From NCBI GenBank assembly GCA_041175665.1, contig JBEDEM010000113.1, forward strand, positions 1-7,475: DNA of 7,475 bases. Reading direction: 5' to 3'. The stretch is from UBA3064 sp016868095. Its GTDB lineage: Bacteria; Pseudomonadota; Gammaproteobacteria; Burkholderiales; Burkholderiaceae_E. Shown here in pieces: positions 1 to 6,576 of the stretch (positions within the stretch are counted from its first letter, which is position 1; each line of letters begins with the position of its first letter). The notes beneath the pieces were generated by a model. That model was given only the letters and a program-made list of their open reading frames with translations, ran no database searches and was not told where the DNA came from. The translations under genes were made by a program, and so were the position numbers.

Positions 1-230
1 GGGTTTGCGAAGGCAAACATCATCGCGATACCAACACCGATCAGGAACGCCGCGTCAATCAGACCTGCCAGCAGGAACATCTTGGTTTGCAGCTGGTCCA
101 TCAATTCAGGCTGACGTGCTGCACCCTCCATGTAACGGCCGCCCATGATGCCGATCCCGATCGTGGCCCCCAAAGCCCCAAGACCGATAATCAAACCTGC
201 AGCGAGCGCTACTAATGCCGTGTTATCCAT
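1..230 (-). CDS. atpE: F1Fo ATP synthase subunit c (partial, C-terminus off the left edge)
   Basis: Subunit c forms the membrane rotor ring of ATP synthase; each copy carries protons on one carboxylate. The ORF is too short to be obvious because the edge cuts it: reading from ATG at 230-228 gives 76 full residues plus part of a Pro codon. Two hydrophobic hairpin helices are visible (about residues 5-30 and 50-75) joined by the polar loop RQPEL (39-43). The glycine-rich first helix (GLGALGATIGIGIMGG) is typical. The ion-binding carboxylate is Asp59 in LLAGLIDAAF, matching E. coli Asp61; I see no sodium-type ligand set, so proton coupling is inferred. The start is supported by AGGAG at 236-240, 5 nt upstream. 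It is the third gene of the atp operon, 68 nt after atpB. Only the last few residues should be missing. Confidence 0.97.
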   Translation of the reverse strand, partial: MDNTALVALAAGLIIGLGALGATIGIGIMGGRYMEGAARQPELMDQLQTKMFLLAGLIDAAFLIGVGIAMMFAFAN

Positions 231-298
231 AATGACTCCTGTTGAAAAAACGTGAAACGCGTGGTCTCTGGTGGTTAAAAAAGCGAAGCAAAACTCTC

Positions 299-1153
299 TT
301 AGTGCGCCTCATGCGCCTGGCCCAAGTAAACCAAGGTCAGCATCATGAAAATAAAGGCCTGAAGCGTGATAATCAAAATGTGAAAAATGGCCCAAGCCGA
401 ACCGGCAAGGATATGGCCGAACCCGAGCAAAATGCCGCCGACACTCAGGCTAAATGTTGCACCCATGAGCGCAATCAACATAAAGACCAATTCACCGGCG
501 AACATATTGCCAAAAAGTCGCATGCCGAGGGAAATGGTTTTGGCCGCATATTCAACAAGCTGCAGTGCGAAATTAATCACGCCAAGAATGAGCGCAAGGA
601 GAGGATTTTTTGATGTCCCAAAGGGCGCTGTAAATAACTCGTGGAAGAATCCACCCGGGTGCTTGATTTTGATGCCGTAATAAATCGATGAGCTTAAGAC
701 CACAATCGACATCGCCAACGTGGCATTCAAGTCGGCGGTCGGCACGATTCGCATGTAATGAATACCAAGAACCAGACCAATCTCGGGGAGCAGATCGAGT
801 GGCAGTAAATCGAGGGCATTCATGAGGAAGATCCACACGAATGAGGTGAGCGCGAGCGGCGCAATGTAGGTGAGATCACCTTTAACAATAGACCGGGCCT
901 GCTCATGAACAAACTCGAGAATAGCCTCAACAGCGCCGACGAAGCGACCCGGGGCGTCGACTCGAACCTGTCTAGCAGCACTCCACAACATACCCATACC
1001 GATAACAGCCATGAGCACCGAGTAAACAACAGTATCAATGTTGATCACTGAGAAATCAACAATAGAAGCCTGCGCCTTACCTGTGGTGTTCAGATGCGTA
1101 AGGTGGTGGACGATGTATTCGGTCGCATTTTGCGGACCAGCACCAGCTGCCAT
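299..1153 (-). CDS. atpB: F1Fo ATP synthase subunit a
   Basis: Subunit a is the membrane stator that provides the two proton half-channels against the c-ring. The 284-residue product has the family's full length and several hydrophobic helices (about 42-60, 96-118, 142-160, 183-205, 222-275). Diagnostic motifs are MNALDLLPLD (111-120), LGMRLFGNMFAGE (209-221) with the essential Arg212 (E. coli Arg210), Glu221 (E. coli Glu219 region) and the late ITLQAFIF helix with Gln265 (E. coli Gln252). The ATG at 1153-1151 is preceded by a purine-rich AGAGGA about 6 nt upstream. It lies 51 nt after atpI and 68 nt before atpE on the same strand, so it is probably cotranscribed from the promoter upstream of atpI. 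Nothing looks truncated or shifted. Confidence 0.98.
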   Translation of the reverse strand: MAAGAGPQNATEYIVHHLTHLNTTGKAQASIVDFSVINIDTVVYSVLMAVIGMGMLWSAARQVRVDAPGRFVGAVEAILEFVHEQARSIVKGDLTYIAPLALTSFVWIFLMNALDLLPLDLLPEIGLVLGIHYMRIVPTADLNATLAMSIVVLSSSIYYGIKIKHPGGFFHELFTAPFGTSKNPLLALILGVINFALQLVEYAAKTISLGMRLFGNMFAGELVFMLIALMGATFSLSVGGILLGFGHILAGSAWAIFHILIITLQAFIFMMLTLVYLGQAHEAH

Positions 1154-1204
1154 AAAGTCCTCTCGAGCCCCTGTTGTTATTTTCCCACCGACTTGTTCTG
1201 CAAG

Positions 1205-1519
1205 TCAGCGACCATTTCCCGCTTTCTGACGTATCAGCATCGCAGGCCAAACCAGCCACACGACATATACCGCTGCAATCGCCATCAAACCTATGGTTGC
1301 AAGCAGTTTCACCAGTTCACCAACAAAAAAAACTGTCGGATACGAATCACTGGACCTACCTCGATTCGCCGATAGACGAATGGCAAAGAGCAGGTTGGGC
1401 AGCACAATACAAGTGCCGCCAATAAGCGCACTGACTGCAACTTCCCAACGCTGCGTGGCCAAACACCCCATCGCCAAAGCGACAACCGCAAGTGCTTGAT
1501 GAACAATAGCCCGAAACAT
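1205..1519 (-). CDS. atpI: ATP synthase protein I (AtpI-like, assembly-associated membrane protein)
   Basis: AtpI-family proteins are small inner-membrane proteins encoded at the head of atp operons; in the family they are linked to c-ring assembly or stability and are usually dispensable. The 104-residue product has four hydrophobic segments (about 6-20, 27-46, 63-78 and 79-98). The second half contains the recognisable FFVGELVKLLATIGLM region (about 64-79), with the Gly-Glu-x-x-Lys pattern typical of AtpI. Sequence conservation in this family is low, so the call rests on topology, this motif and position directly before atpB. The ATG at 1519-1517 has only a weak upstream AGCGG, suggesting modest translation. 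It is the first gene behind the promoter at 1563-1591, about 37 nt after the predicted transcription start. Confidence 0.88.
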   Translation of the reverse strand: MFRAIVHQALAVVALAMGCLATQRWEVAVSALIGGTCIVLPNLLFAIRLSANRGRSSDSYPTVFFVGELVKLLATIGLMAIAAVYVVWLVWPAMLIRQKAGNGR

Positions 1520-1562
1520 AACCGCTGTTTTCTATTGCCACTGTTTACCGCAACGAGTGCGA

Positions 1563-1591
1563 AGTGTAGGGGTATCAGACAAGCAGGTCAA
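1563..1591 (-). promoter_or_regulatory. Sigma70-type promoter of the atp operon
   Basis: On the minus strand TTGACC (1591-1586) is separated by exactly 17 nt from TACACT (1568-1563). The -35 matches the consensus in 5 of 6 bases and the -10 in 4 of 6, with the optimal spacing. Transcription should start near 1556, leaving a leader of about 37 nt before the atpI ATG. Its position between parB and atpI is where an atp operon promoter is expected. Activity is inferred from the sequence only. Confidence 0.65.
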
Positions 1592-1610
1592 CCATGCGAA
1601 AGTCTTAGTA

Positions 1611-1632
1611 CCTGGGCCCAACGGGTTCCAGG
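1611..1632 (-). terminator. Weak hairpin after parB, possible terminator
   Basis: About 20 nt after the parB stop, the minus strand can fold CCTGG (1632-1628) with CCAGG (1615-1611), with an inner CCC-GTT-GGG stem separated by a small asymmetric bulge. It lies between parB and the atp promoter, the place for a terminator. However, no run of T follows on the transcribed sense strand, so intrinsic termination would be poor. It may act as a 3'-end stabiliser or be chance. Confidence 0.25.
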
Positions 1633-1651
1633 GCACTCATTTTCTCTAGCT

Positions 1652-2554
1652 TCATAGGATCGATAGTCCTAACCGCTGCAAGAGCCCTTCAAAGTGCTCT
1701 GCATCGGCAAACTCGATTTGCAGACTGCCTTTACCACGTTGGCCTAGCCTTATTTGAACGCGGGTCGCTAGGGCGTCTGAGAGTTGCTCCTCCAGGCGCT
1801 GATGATCACGCGCAGCGCCCTGCTGCAACTGTGCTTGACTGCTTGATGGCTGGCCATCCTCGCGTAAGGTCTTTGTCACGAGGCGCTCACACTCGCGCAC
1901 GGATAAGCGCTTTTGTACCACCTCATGCGCAAGCTGAATTTGTCTTGCACGATCAAGTGCAAGTAAGGCTCGCGCGTGCCCCATATCAAGGTCTGCCGCA
2001 AGCAACATGGTCTGCACGGGTTCGGCCAGTTGCAAGAGTCTTAGCAAATTAGAAGTGGCGGACCTTGAGCGACCCACGGCTTTGGCAACTTGCTCATGGC
2101 TGAAGCCAAACTCTTCTACGAGGCGCTTGAGTGCCTGCGCTTCTTCAAGTGGGTTGAGATCCTCACGCTGAATATTTTCGATCAAAGCAAGCGACAAGGC
2201 TTGTTCGTCAGCCACCTCTTTGACAATTACTGGCACGGTTTCAAGACCCGCCAATCGAGCGGCGCGATATCGCCGCTCGCCTGCAATAATCTCGAAGCGA
2301 GCCCTCGATTCGTCGCTCGCACTTGTTAAGGGCCGCACCACGATGGGCTGCATGATGCCGTGCTGGATGATTGAGTCGGCAAGTTCCTGCAAGGCTTGCT
2401 CATCCATGCGGGTTCGCGGCTGATAGCGTCCCGCCTGCAGTTTGTGGAGCGCTAGATGCCTTAGTTCGCTTTCTGCTGGGGGCATTGGGTCTGTTCCAAG
2501 CAAGACGTCAAGGCCTCGACCAAGTCCTTTGGGGCGTTGTTTATTGGCTAGCAA
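1652..2554 (-). CDS. parB: Chromosome partitioning protein ParB (CTP-dependent parS-binding clamp)
   Basis: ParB binds parS, hydrolyses CTP while sliding along DNA, and builds the partition complex moved by ParA. From the TTG at 2554-2552 the product is 300 residues, the usual chromosomal ParB length. Visible parts: the ParA-contacting head KGLGRGLDVLLG (10-20), the CTP-binding ParB/Srx fold with GERRYRA (92-98) and ENIQREDLNPLEEA (126-139), the helix-turn-helix FSHEQVAKAVGRSRSATSNL (151-170) that reads parS, and a C-terminal dimerisation region (about 244-298). The frame stays open upstream to an ATG at 2776, but that 74-residue extension lies inside parA in another frame and resembles no ParB head, so I reject it. 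The TTG has AAAAGGAG 6 nt upstream. It follows parA by 61 nt; two parS sites lie upstream of mnmG in this window. Confidence 0.96.
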   Translation of the reverse strand: MLANKQRPKGLGRGLDVLLGTDPMPPAESELRHLALHKLQAGRYQPRTRMDEQALQELADSIIQHGIMQPIVVRPLTSASDESRARFEIIAGERRYRAARLAGLETVPVIVKEVADEQALSLALIENIQREDLNPLEEAQALKRLVEEFGFSHEQVAKAVGRSRSATSNLLRLLQLAEPVQTMLLAADLDMGHARALLALDRARQIQLAHEVVQKRLSVRECERLVTKTLREDGQPSSSQAQLQQGAARDHQRLEEQLSDALATRVQIRLGQRGKGSLQIEFADAEHFEGLLQRLGLSIL

Positions 2555-2560
2555 TGGGGA

Positions 2561-2568
2561 CTCCTTTT
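2561..2568 (-). promoter_or_regulatory. Ribosome-binding site that fixes the parB TTG start
   Basis: The minus strand reads AAAAGGAG, ending 6 nt before the TTG at 2554. This is the best Shine-Dalgarno match in the parA-parB junction and is the main reason for choosing a TTG start rather than the upstream ATG at 2776 or a GTG a few codons upstream. Confidence 0.8.
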
Positions 2569-2615
2569 GCACAAATCGAAGCGCAAATTTCTCAGCATAT
2601 GTTTGTACAAATGCT

Positions 2616-3392
2616 TCATAGCGTTGATAGACGTTCGAGCAATTCTGCACCGAAACTTGTATAAGCCTTTGCACCTCTTGAGCTTGGATCGAAAACAATG
2701 CCTGGCATGCCATGGCTTGGGGCTTCGGCAAGGCGAACATTGCGCGGGATGACGGTTTGGAACACCTTATCGCCAAAGTGCTCGGCCAATTGGTCTGAAA
2801 CCTGTTGCGCTAGGGTGATTCTTGCGTCGAACATCACACGAAGCAGGCCGAGCATGTTCAATTGAGGATTGAAGTTCAATTGAACTTTTCGGATGGTGTT
2901 GACGAGGTCCGACAAGCCCTCAAGTGCGTAATACTCACACTGCATCGGAATAATGACGCCATGTGCGGCACATAGCGCATTAAGTGTCAGCATCGATAAG
3001 GAGGGTGGGCAATCGATGAGGACGAGCTCATCATGGCGATCGGCCATGGAATCGATGGCTTGCTTGAGTCGTTGCTCACGATCGGCTAAATCGACCAGTT
3101 CGAGCTCTGCGGCGGCGAGGTCGCGATTGGCCGGCAGTAAGTCGAAGCCAAATTCGGTTGCGCACCGCACCGAATGCGCACTTTCGAGCCCCAGAAGCAT
3201 TGGATACACCGAGCGGCTTAAGCCTCGTTTGTCAATGCCACATCCCATGGTGGCGTTTCCCTGTGGATCTAAGTCCACCAAAAGCACGCGTTTGCCAGCA
3301 CGGGCCATCGCTGCGGCCGTGTTGACCGCGGTCGTTGTTTTACCAACGCCGCCTTTTTGGTTCACAACGACGAAAATCCAGGCTTTTGACAT
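2616..3392 (-). CDS. parA: Chromosome partitioning ATPase ParA (Soj-type, deviant Walker A)
   Basis: ParA is a dimerising ATPase that coats the nucleoid and moves ParB-parS complexes, segregating new origins. The 258-residue product is typical of the short chromosomal Soj class, with no N-terminal DNA-binding extension of plasmid P1 ParA. Motifs: deviant Walker A KGGVGKTT (13-20, Lys13 and Lys18), Walker A' LVDLDPQGN (38-46, Asp42 equivalent to B. subtilis Soj Asp40), Walker B LVLIDCPPS (123-131) and the C-terminal PRNVRLAEAPSHGMPG (216-231). All catalytic residues seem present. The ATG at 3392 is 9 nt after the rsmG stop, so its weak ribosome site (GAGATC-like) overlaps the rsmG end, suggesting translational coupling. 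Asn- and Gln-rich Walker A flank (VVNQKGG) is normal. Membership in the mnmG-rsmG-parAB block fits a near-origin locus. Confidence 0.98.
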   Translation of the reverse strand: MSKAWIFVVVNQKGGVGKTTTAVNTAAAMARAGKRVLLVDLDPQGNATMGCGIDKRGLSRSVYPMLLGLESAHSVRCATEFGFDLLPANRDLAAAELELVDLADREQRLKQAIDSMADRHDELVLIDCPPSLSMLTLNALCAAHGVIIPMQCEYYALEGLSDLVNTIRKVQLNFNPQLNMLGLLRVMFDARITLAQQVSDQLAEHFGDKVFQTVIPRNVRLAEAPSHGMPGIVFDPSSRGAKAYTSFGAELLERLSTL

Positions 3393-3401
3393 GCAATGAT
3401 C

Positions 3402-4130
3402 TCAGTTAGGGCAATCGTTTGGGCGGCTCGGGCTTGCATCGTCTGCGGGGCAAGGGCACATGATGACAGCGCAGCGCCGGGCTTCCAAGCCGGGGACATC
3501 AAGGGGTATGACCTCAAGTCGCCAATCCTTGAACGAAGCCTTAAACACCTCGATTTCCTGCTCAGGTACCTGGCCCTTCATGGCACAATAAAACCCCATG
3601 GGGTGTAGCAAATGTTGCGTATGGCCCACAAAGTCGTAGAGACTGGCGAAGGCGCGACTCACGATGACGTCAAATCCTTCGGCCGGAAGAAGTCCAACGC
3701 CATCGTGGCCGAGCTTTAGTGCTTCAAGTCTGGCGTGGACGGGCCGCAAAGAAGCCAATTCCATCACTGCTGCGGCCTGGCGAACAAATGTAATTTTCTT
3801 GTCGACAGCATCGGCAGCAACAATTCGCCACGTTGGCTCGGCCAGAGCCAACATTAAAGCAGGAAGCCCTGCGCCTGTGCCCGCGTCGAGTATCGATGGG
3901 GCGGGCGATTTGCCCTGCCCTACCAAGGCTTTGCGCAATACGGGCAGGATTGCAAGGCAATCGAGCACATGATGTGTCCACATACTCGGCTCATCGCGTA
4001 TAGCGGTAAGGTTAATCCGCTTATTCCAGCGCGAAAGAAGGCCAAGGTATCGATCTAAGATATGAATTTTAGATCTTAGATCAGCCAAGCCCATGCGGCT
4101 CAAGACCTCCTCGACATGGTGGCGATTCAT
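3402..4130 (-). CDS. rsmG: 16S rRNA (guanine527-N7)-methyltransferase RsmG (GidB)
   Basis: RsmG uses S-adenosylmethionine to methylate N7 of G527 in 16S rRNA; loss gives low-level streptomycin resistance in several bacteria. The 242-residue product shows the family order: WNKRINLTAIRD (35-46), HHVLDCLAILP (53-63), SAM-binding motif I ILDAGTGAGLP (80-90), the KKITFVRQ region (111-118), VSRAFASL (157-164) and AMKG (183-186). Motif I ends in LPALML where relatives usually have a Gly after Pro. The tail after about residue 225 (CPCPADD...NDCPN) is a Cys/Pro-rich extension beyond the usual end. The ATG at 4130 has an in-frame stop 27 nt upstream and no good ribosome site, so translation may be weak or depend on mnmG. 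It lies 113 nt after mnmG and 9 nt before parA. Confidence 0.96.
   Translation of the reverse strand: MNRHHVEEVLSRMGLADLRSKIHILDRYLGLLSRWNKRINLTAIRDEPSMWTHHVLDCLAILPVLRKALVGQGKSPAPSILDAGTGAGLPALMLALAEPTWRIVAADAVDKKITFVRQAAAVMELASLRPVHARLEALKLGHDGVGLLPAEGFDVIVSRAFASLYDFVGHTQHLLHPMGFYCAMKGQVPEQEIEVFKASFKDWRLEVIPLDVPGLEARRCAVIMCPCPADDASPSRPNDCPN
4052..4082 (-). repeat. 10-bp perfect inverted repeat inside early rsmG
   Basis: GATCTAAGAT (4052-4061) and ATCTTAGATC (4073-4082) are exact reverse complements around an 11-nt spacer. In the mRNA the stem would begin about 48 nt after the rsmG ATG, within the codons for Asp-Leu-Arg-Ser...Ile-Leu-Asp. The stem is AU-rich. A role in rsmG translation or RNA processing is speculative. 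Confidence 0.5.
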
Positions 4131-4208
4131 AGCTTTAGAAGCGATCCAACATGGTTAAGCCAGCACTTTGTGTTTTCGGCCCGGATCAATTCGCGACAAT
4201 GACCGCCA

Positions 4209-4243
4209 CAAGCGATGGCCCTCCTGGGCATCGACATCGCTTG
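4209..4243 (-). repeat. Stem-loop abutting the mnmG stop codon
   Basis: CAAGCGATG (4209-4217) and CATCGCTTG (4235-4243) pair perfectly over 9 bp. The minus-strand loop contains a second pairing, GCCC-AGGA-GGGC, which would extend the hairpin after a 5-nt bulge. The stem begins at the base directly following the mnmG TAA (4246-4244). No T-run follows, so it is a poor intrinsic terminator; it could be a processing or 3'-protection element between mnmG and rsmG, or partial attenuation. It is the main structure in the 113-bp gap 4131-4243. Confidence 0.55.
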
Positions 4244-6199
4244 TTAAGCCGCTTGGGTTGCGACATTCACCGAAGCGATTTCAAGTTCGCTTGCCGGCGT
4301 TTTACGAATGCGCTTAAGGTGGATCATGAGCAATGAGATCGCAGCGGGTGTAACCCCTGAAATACGAGAGGCCTGACCAAGTGTTGCAGGCCGAACCCGC
4401 ATGAGCTTTTGCTTCACTTCCACCGATAAGCCCGCCACCTTGTCGTAATCGATGTCTGTCGGTAAGGCTGTGCTCTCCTGAGCCTGCTGGCGCTCCACTT
4501 CTTGCTGCTGGCGCGCAATATAGCCCTCATATTTAACTTGAATCTCGACTTGCTCGATGACTTGAGCATCCGCTTGAGGCTCAAGCAAGCCAATTGCCTC
4601 AAGATCAAGCCTCATGCTTGCATAGCTTGTTTGGGGTCGCTTGAGCCAGTCCTGCGCTCTTTGATCGCGTTCAGGCAGTGCCCTTCTTGCCGGTTTAAGG
4701 CTTTGTAAGCGCTCAAGCAGCTTCGGATTAAATCGGATGGCGGCCAAGCGCTGTAAGTCGCTCTCAATCGCTTCTCTTTTTTTACAAAAGGCTGCCCAAC
4801 GCTCACTTGCGACCAAACCCATTGCATAAGCGAGTTCAGTCAACCGCAGGTCCGCATTATCCTCTCGGAGTGATAAGCGAAATTCCGCGCGGCTTGTGAA
4901 CATTCGATAGGGTTCACTCACACCTCGTGTAGTCAGATCGTCGACCAGGACGCCCAAATAGGCTTGGTCGCGCCTCGGCCACCAAGGAGCGAGATCTGTA
5001 ACCCGTCGCGAAGCATTCAGTCCGGCGAGCAAACCCTGTGCAGCGGCTTCTTCATAGCCGGTGGTGCCGTTTATCTGTCCGGCGAGAAACAAACCCTCGA
5101 TAGTCTTTGATTCGAGCCAGGGGTGCAAGCCTTGAGGGTCGTAGTAATCATATTCAATAGCATATCCGGGTCGCAGGATATGGGCGCTTTCAAGTCCAAC
5201 AATAGATCTAACTAAGGCGAGTTGAACATCAAAAGGAAGACTCGTCGATATGCCGTTTGGGTATATCTCAGTCGTTTGCAAACCTTCGGGCTCAAGAAAT
5301 ACCTGATGAGAGTGCTTATCGGCAAAGCGATGAACCTTATCTTCCACCGACGGGCAATATCGGGGCCCTACCCCTTCGATCACGCCAGTGAACATCGGAG
5401 AACGATCAAGGCCGCCACGAATAATCGCGTGGGTGTGTTCATTGGTATGGGTAATCCAACACGGTCTTTGTGATGGATGCTGTTCGGGACGCCCCAAAAA
5501 GGAAAACACTGGGATTGGCGAGGAGTCGCCATCTTGTCGTTCACAGCGTGAAAAGTCGATACTTCGCGAGTCCAGTCGCGGGGGTGTTCCTGTCTTTAAG
5601 CGGCCCCGGGGCAAGTTCATTTCCGCGAGTCGTTGGGCAAGACGCAAGGCAGGCGGGTCGCCAGCGCGTCCCGCAGCATGCTGTTCCAGGCCCATATGAA
5701 TGCGGCCGTTCAAAAAGGTCCCCGCGGTAATCACAATCGCTTTGCTGTAAAACCGAATCCCGCTTTGGGTAAGCACACCGCAGGCTCGACTACCTTGTGC
5801 ACCCTCATCGAGTAAAACATCATCAACGGCCTGTTGAAAAAGCCACAGATTTTCCTGGCGCTCAAGGCGTTGACGAATCGCATTGCGATAGAGCACCCGA
5901 TCGGCTTGTGCCCTTGTAGCTCTCACGGCGGGCCCTTTGCTTGAGTTCAGGATCCGGAACTGAATACCCGCCTCGTCGGTTGCCTCAGCCATTAGGCCGC
6001 CCATCGCGTCGATCTCTCGCACCAAATGGCCTTTACCGATACCACCAATCGAAGGATTGCAAGACATTTGTCCGAGTGACTCAAGCTGATGGGTCAAAAG
6101 AAGCGTCTTCGAGCCCATACGGGCGCTTGCGGACGCAGCCTCGGTGCCAGCGTGGCCACCACCCACCACGATCACATCAAATTGCTCGGGATAGTCCAT
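4244..6199 (-). CDS. mnmG: tRNA uridine-5-carboxymethylaminomethyl modification enzyme MnmG (GidA)
   Basis: MnmG, an FAD protein, works with the GTPase MnmE to install the carboxymethylaminomethyl group on U34 of several tRNAs, using methylenetetrahydrofolate. The 651-residue product is slightly longer than the roughly 630 of E. coli. Motifs: FAD Rossmann GGGHAGTEAA (13-22), CNPSIGGIGKGHL (47-59) with conserved Cys47, ILNSSKGPAVRATRAQ (83-98), GRLKTGTPPRLD (199-210), GPRYCPSVEDK (278-288) with the second conserved Cys282, and LAGQINGTTGYEEAAAQG (372-389). The helical C-terminal part (about 560-640) is the MnmE/tRNA-interacting region, including YEGYIARQ. The ATG at 6199 has AAAAGGA 5 nt upstream (6205-6211). 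It probably heads the mnmG-rsmG-parA-parB unit. The gene appears intact. Confidence 0.98.
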   Translation of the reverse strand: MDYPEQFDVIVVGGGHAGTEAASASARMGSKTLLLTHQLESLGQMSCNPSIGGIGKGHLVREIDAMGGLMAEATDEAGIQFRILNSSKGPAVRATRAQADRVLYRNAIRQRLERQENLWLFQQAVDDVLLDEGAQGSRACGVLTQSGIRFYSKAIVITAGTFLNGRIHMGLEQHAAGRAGDPPALRLAQRLAEMNLPRGRLKTGTPPRLDSRSIDFSRCERQDGDSSPIPVFSFLGRPEQHPSQRPCWITHTNEHTHAIIRGGLDRSPMFTGVIEGVGPRYCPSVEDKVHRFADKHSHQVFLEPEGLQTTEIYPNGISTSLPFDVQLALVRSIVGLESAHILRPGYAIEYDYYDPQGLHPWLESKTIEGLFLAGQINGTTGYEEAAAQGLLAGLNASRRVTDLAPWWPRRDQAYLGVLVDDLTTRGVSEPYRMFTSRAEFRLSLREDNADLRLTELAYAMGLVASERWAAFCKKREAIESDLQRLAAIRFNPKLLERLQSLKPARRALPERDQRAQDWLKRPQTSYASMRLDLEAIGLLEPQADAQVIEQVEIQVKYEGYIARQQQEVERQQAQESTALPTDIDYDKVAGLSVEVKQKLMRVRPATLGQASRISGVTPAAISLLMIHLKRIRKTPASELEIASVNVATQAA

Positions 6200-6365
6200 A
6201 CAAATCCTTTTGCGTAGTCAAGGGCTGATCTGCATGAAAGGCCTTGACCGCCGCAACAAAATATCGGCTTGCTTTGGCAAACTGCAAAAGCATGAAGCAG
6301 GGCCGCAAGTCTACCTTGTAGCGACCGTGTTTGCGACCACTTTCTTGGCAGCGCTTAAGAGGCAT
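6177..6365 (-). CDS. Weak candidate small ORF overlapping the mnmG start
   Basis: A 62-codon frame runs from ATG at 6365 to a TGA 23 nt inside mnmG, in a different frame. AAAGG lies about 4 nt before the ATG, an acceptable ribosome site. The product (MPLKRCQESGRKHGRYKVDL...) is basic at its start, with a mixed hydrophobic stretch near residues 24-43, and I recognise no family in it. If translated it could be a leader peptide coupled to mnmG; equally, it may be chance, as the opposite strand also has a short open frame here. I include it only because position and ribosome site are suggestive. Confidence 0.15.
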   Translation of the reverse strand: MPLKRCQESGRKHGRYKVDLRPCFMLLQFAKASRYFVAAVKAFHADQPLTTQKDLYGLSRAI

Positions 6366-6416
6366 CAAGCCTTTGTTGAATAGCTAAGCTTCTATGAGGG
6401 CCAGGATTTATTGATG

Positions 6417-6480
6417 GCGTACGAGGTCGTGGCCGCATGTTCCACGTGAAACGCTGACAGCCGACCGTGCAATCGTACGC
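6417..6480. repeat. 8-bp inverted repeat bracketing the first parS site
   Basis: GCGTACGA (6417-6424) and TCGTACGC (6473-6480) are exact reverse complements, 48 bp apart. The parS site at 6438-6453 lies between them almost centrally (repeat centre 6448.5, parS centre 6445.5). Each arm contains the self-complementary CGTACG. Function is unknown and chance is possible. Confidence 0.4.
6438..6453 (+). promoter_or_regulatory. parS: parS site 1 (ParB-binding centromere)
   Basis: TGTTCCACGTGAAACG matches the conserved bacterial parS consensus TGTTNCACGTGAAACA at 15 of 16 positions; only the last base differs (G for A). The central CACGTG and both arms are intact. It lies in the gene-free region upstream of mnmG, in the same window as parA and parB, as expected for near-origin parS clusters. 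ParB is expected to load here. Confidence 0.9.
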
Positions 6481-6562
6481 TCGTCGCTCGAGTCGGGCTC
6501 TACAAACCTCGCCCTTTGGTGCCAGATTGTCCTCTACGATAGGCTCGCGGCGTTTCATCTTT

Positions 6563-6576
6563 TGTCGATATCGACA
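6563..6576. repeat. 14-bp perfect palindrome between the parS sites
   Basis: TGTCGATATCGACA reads identically on both strands with no spacer. It is not parS-like, lacking CACGTG. It lies between the two parS sites in non-coding DNA and about 365 bp upstream of mnmG. Such symmetry fits a dimeric DNA-binding protein, but the protein is unknown and chance is not excluded. Confidence 0.4.

Noticed and set aside
250..259. ACGTGAAACG in the atpB-atpE gap, resembling half of a parS site
   Set aside because: Only one arm matches; the other side is a run of A, so there is no palindrome for a ParB dimer. It is unlikely to load ParB.
242..613. 123-codon plus-strand ORF at the left side
   Set aside because: It lies almost entirely antisense to atpB, and its composition is that of a reverse-frame shadow with no recognisable motif.
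6258..6287. Minus-strand TTGCAG-18-TATTTT as the mnmG promoter
   Set aside because: The -35 matches consensus at only three positions and spacing is one over optimal; too weak to call.
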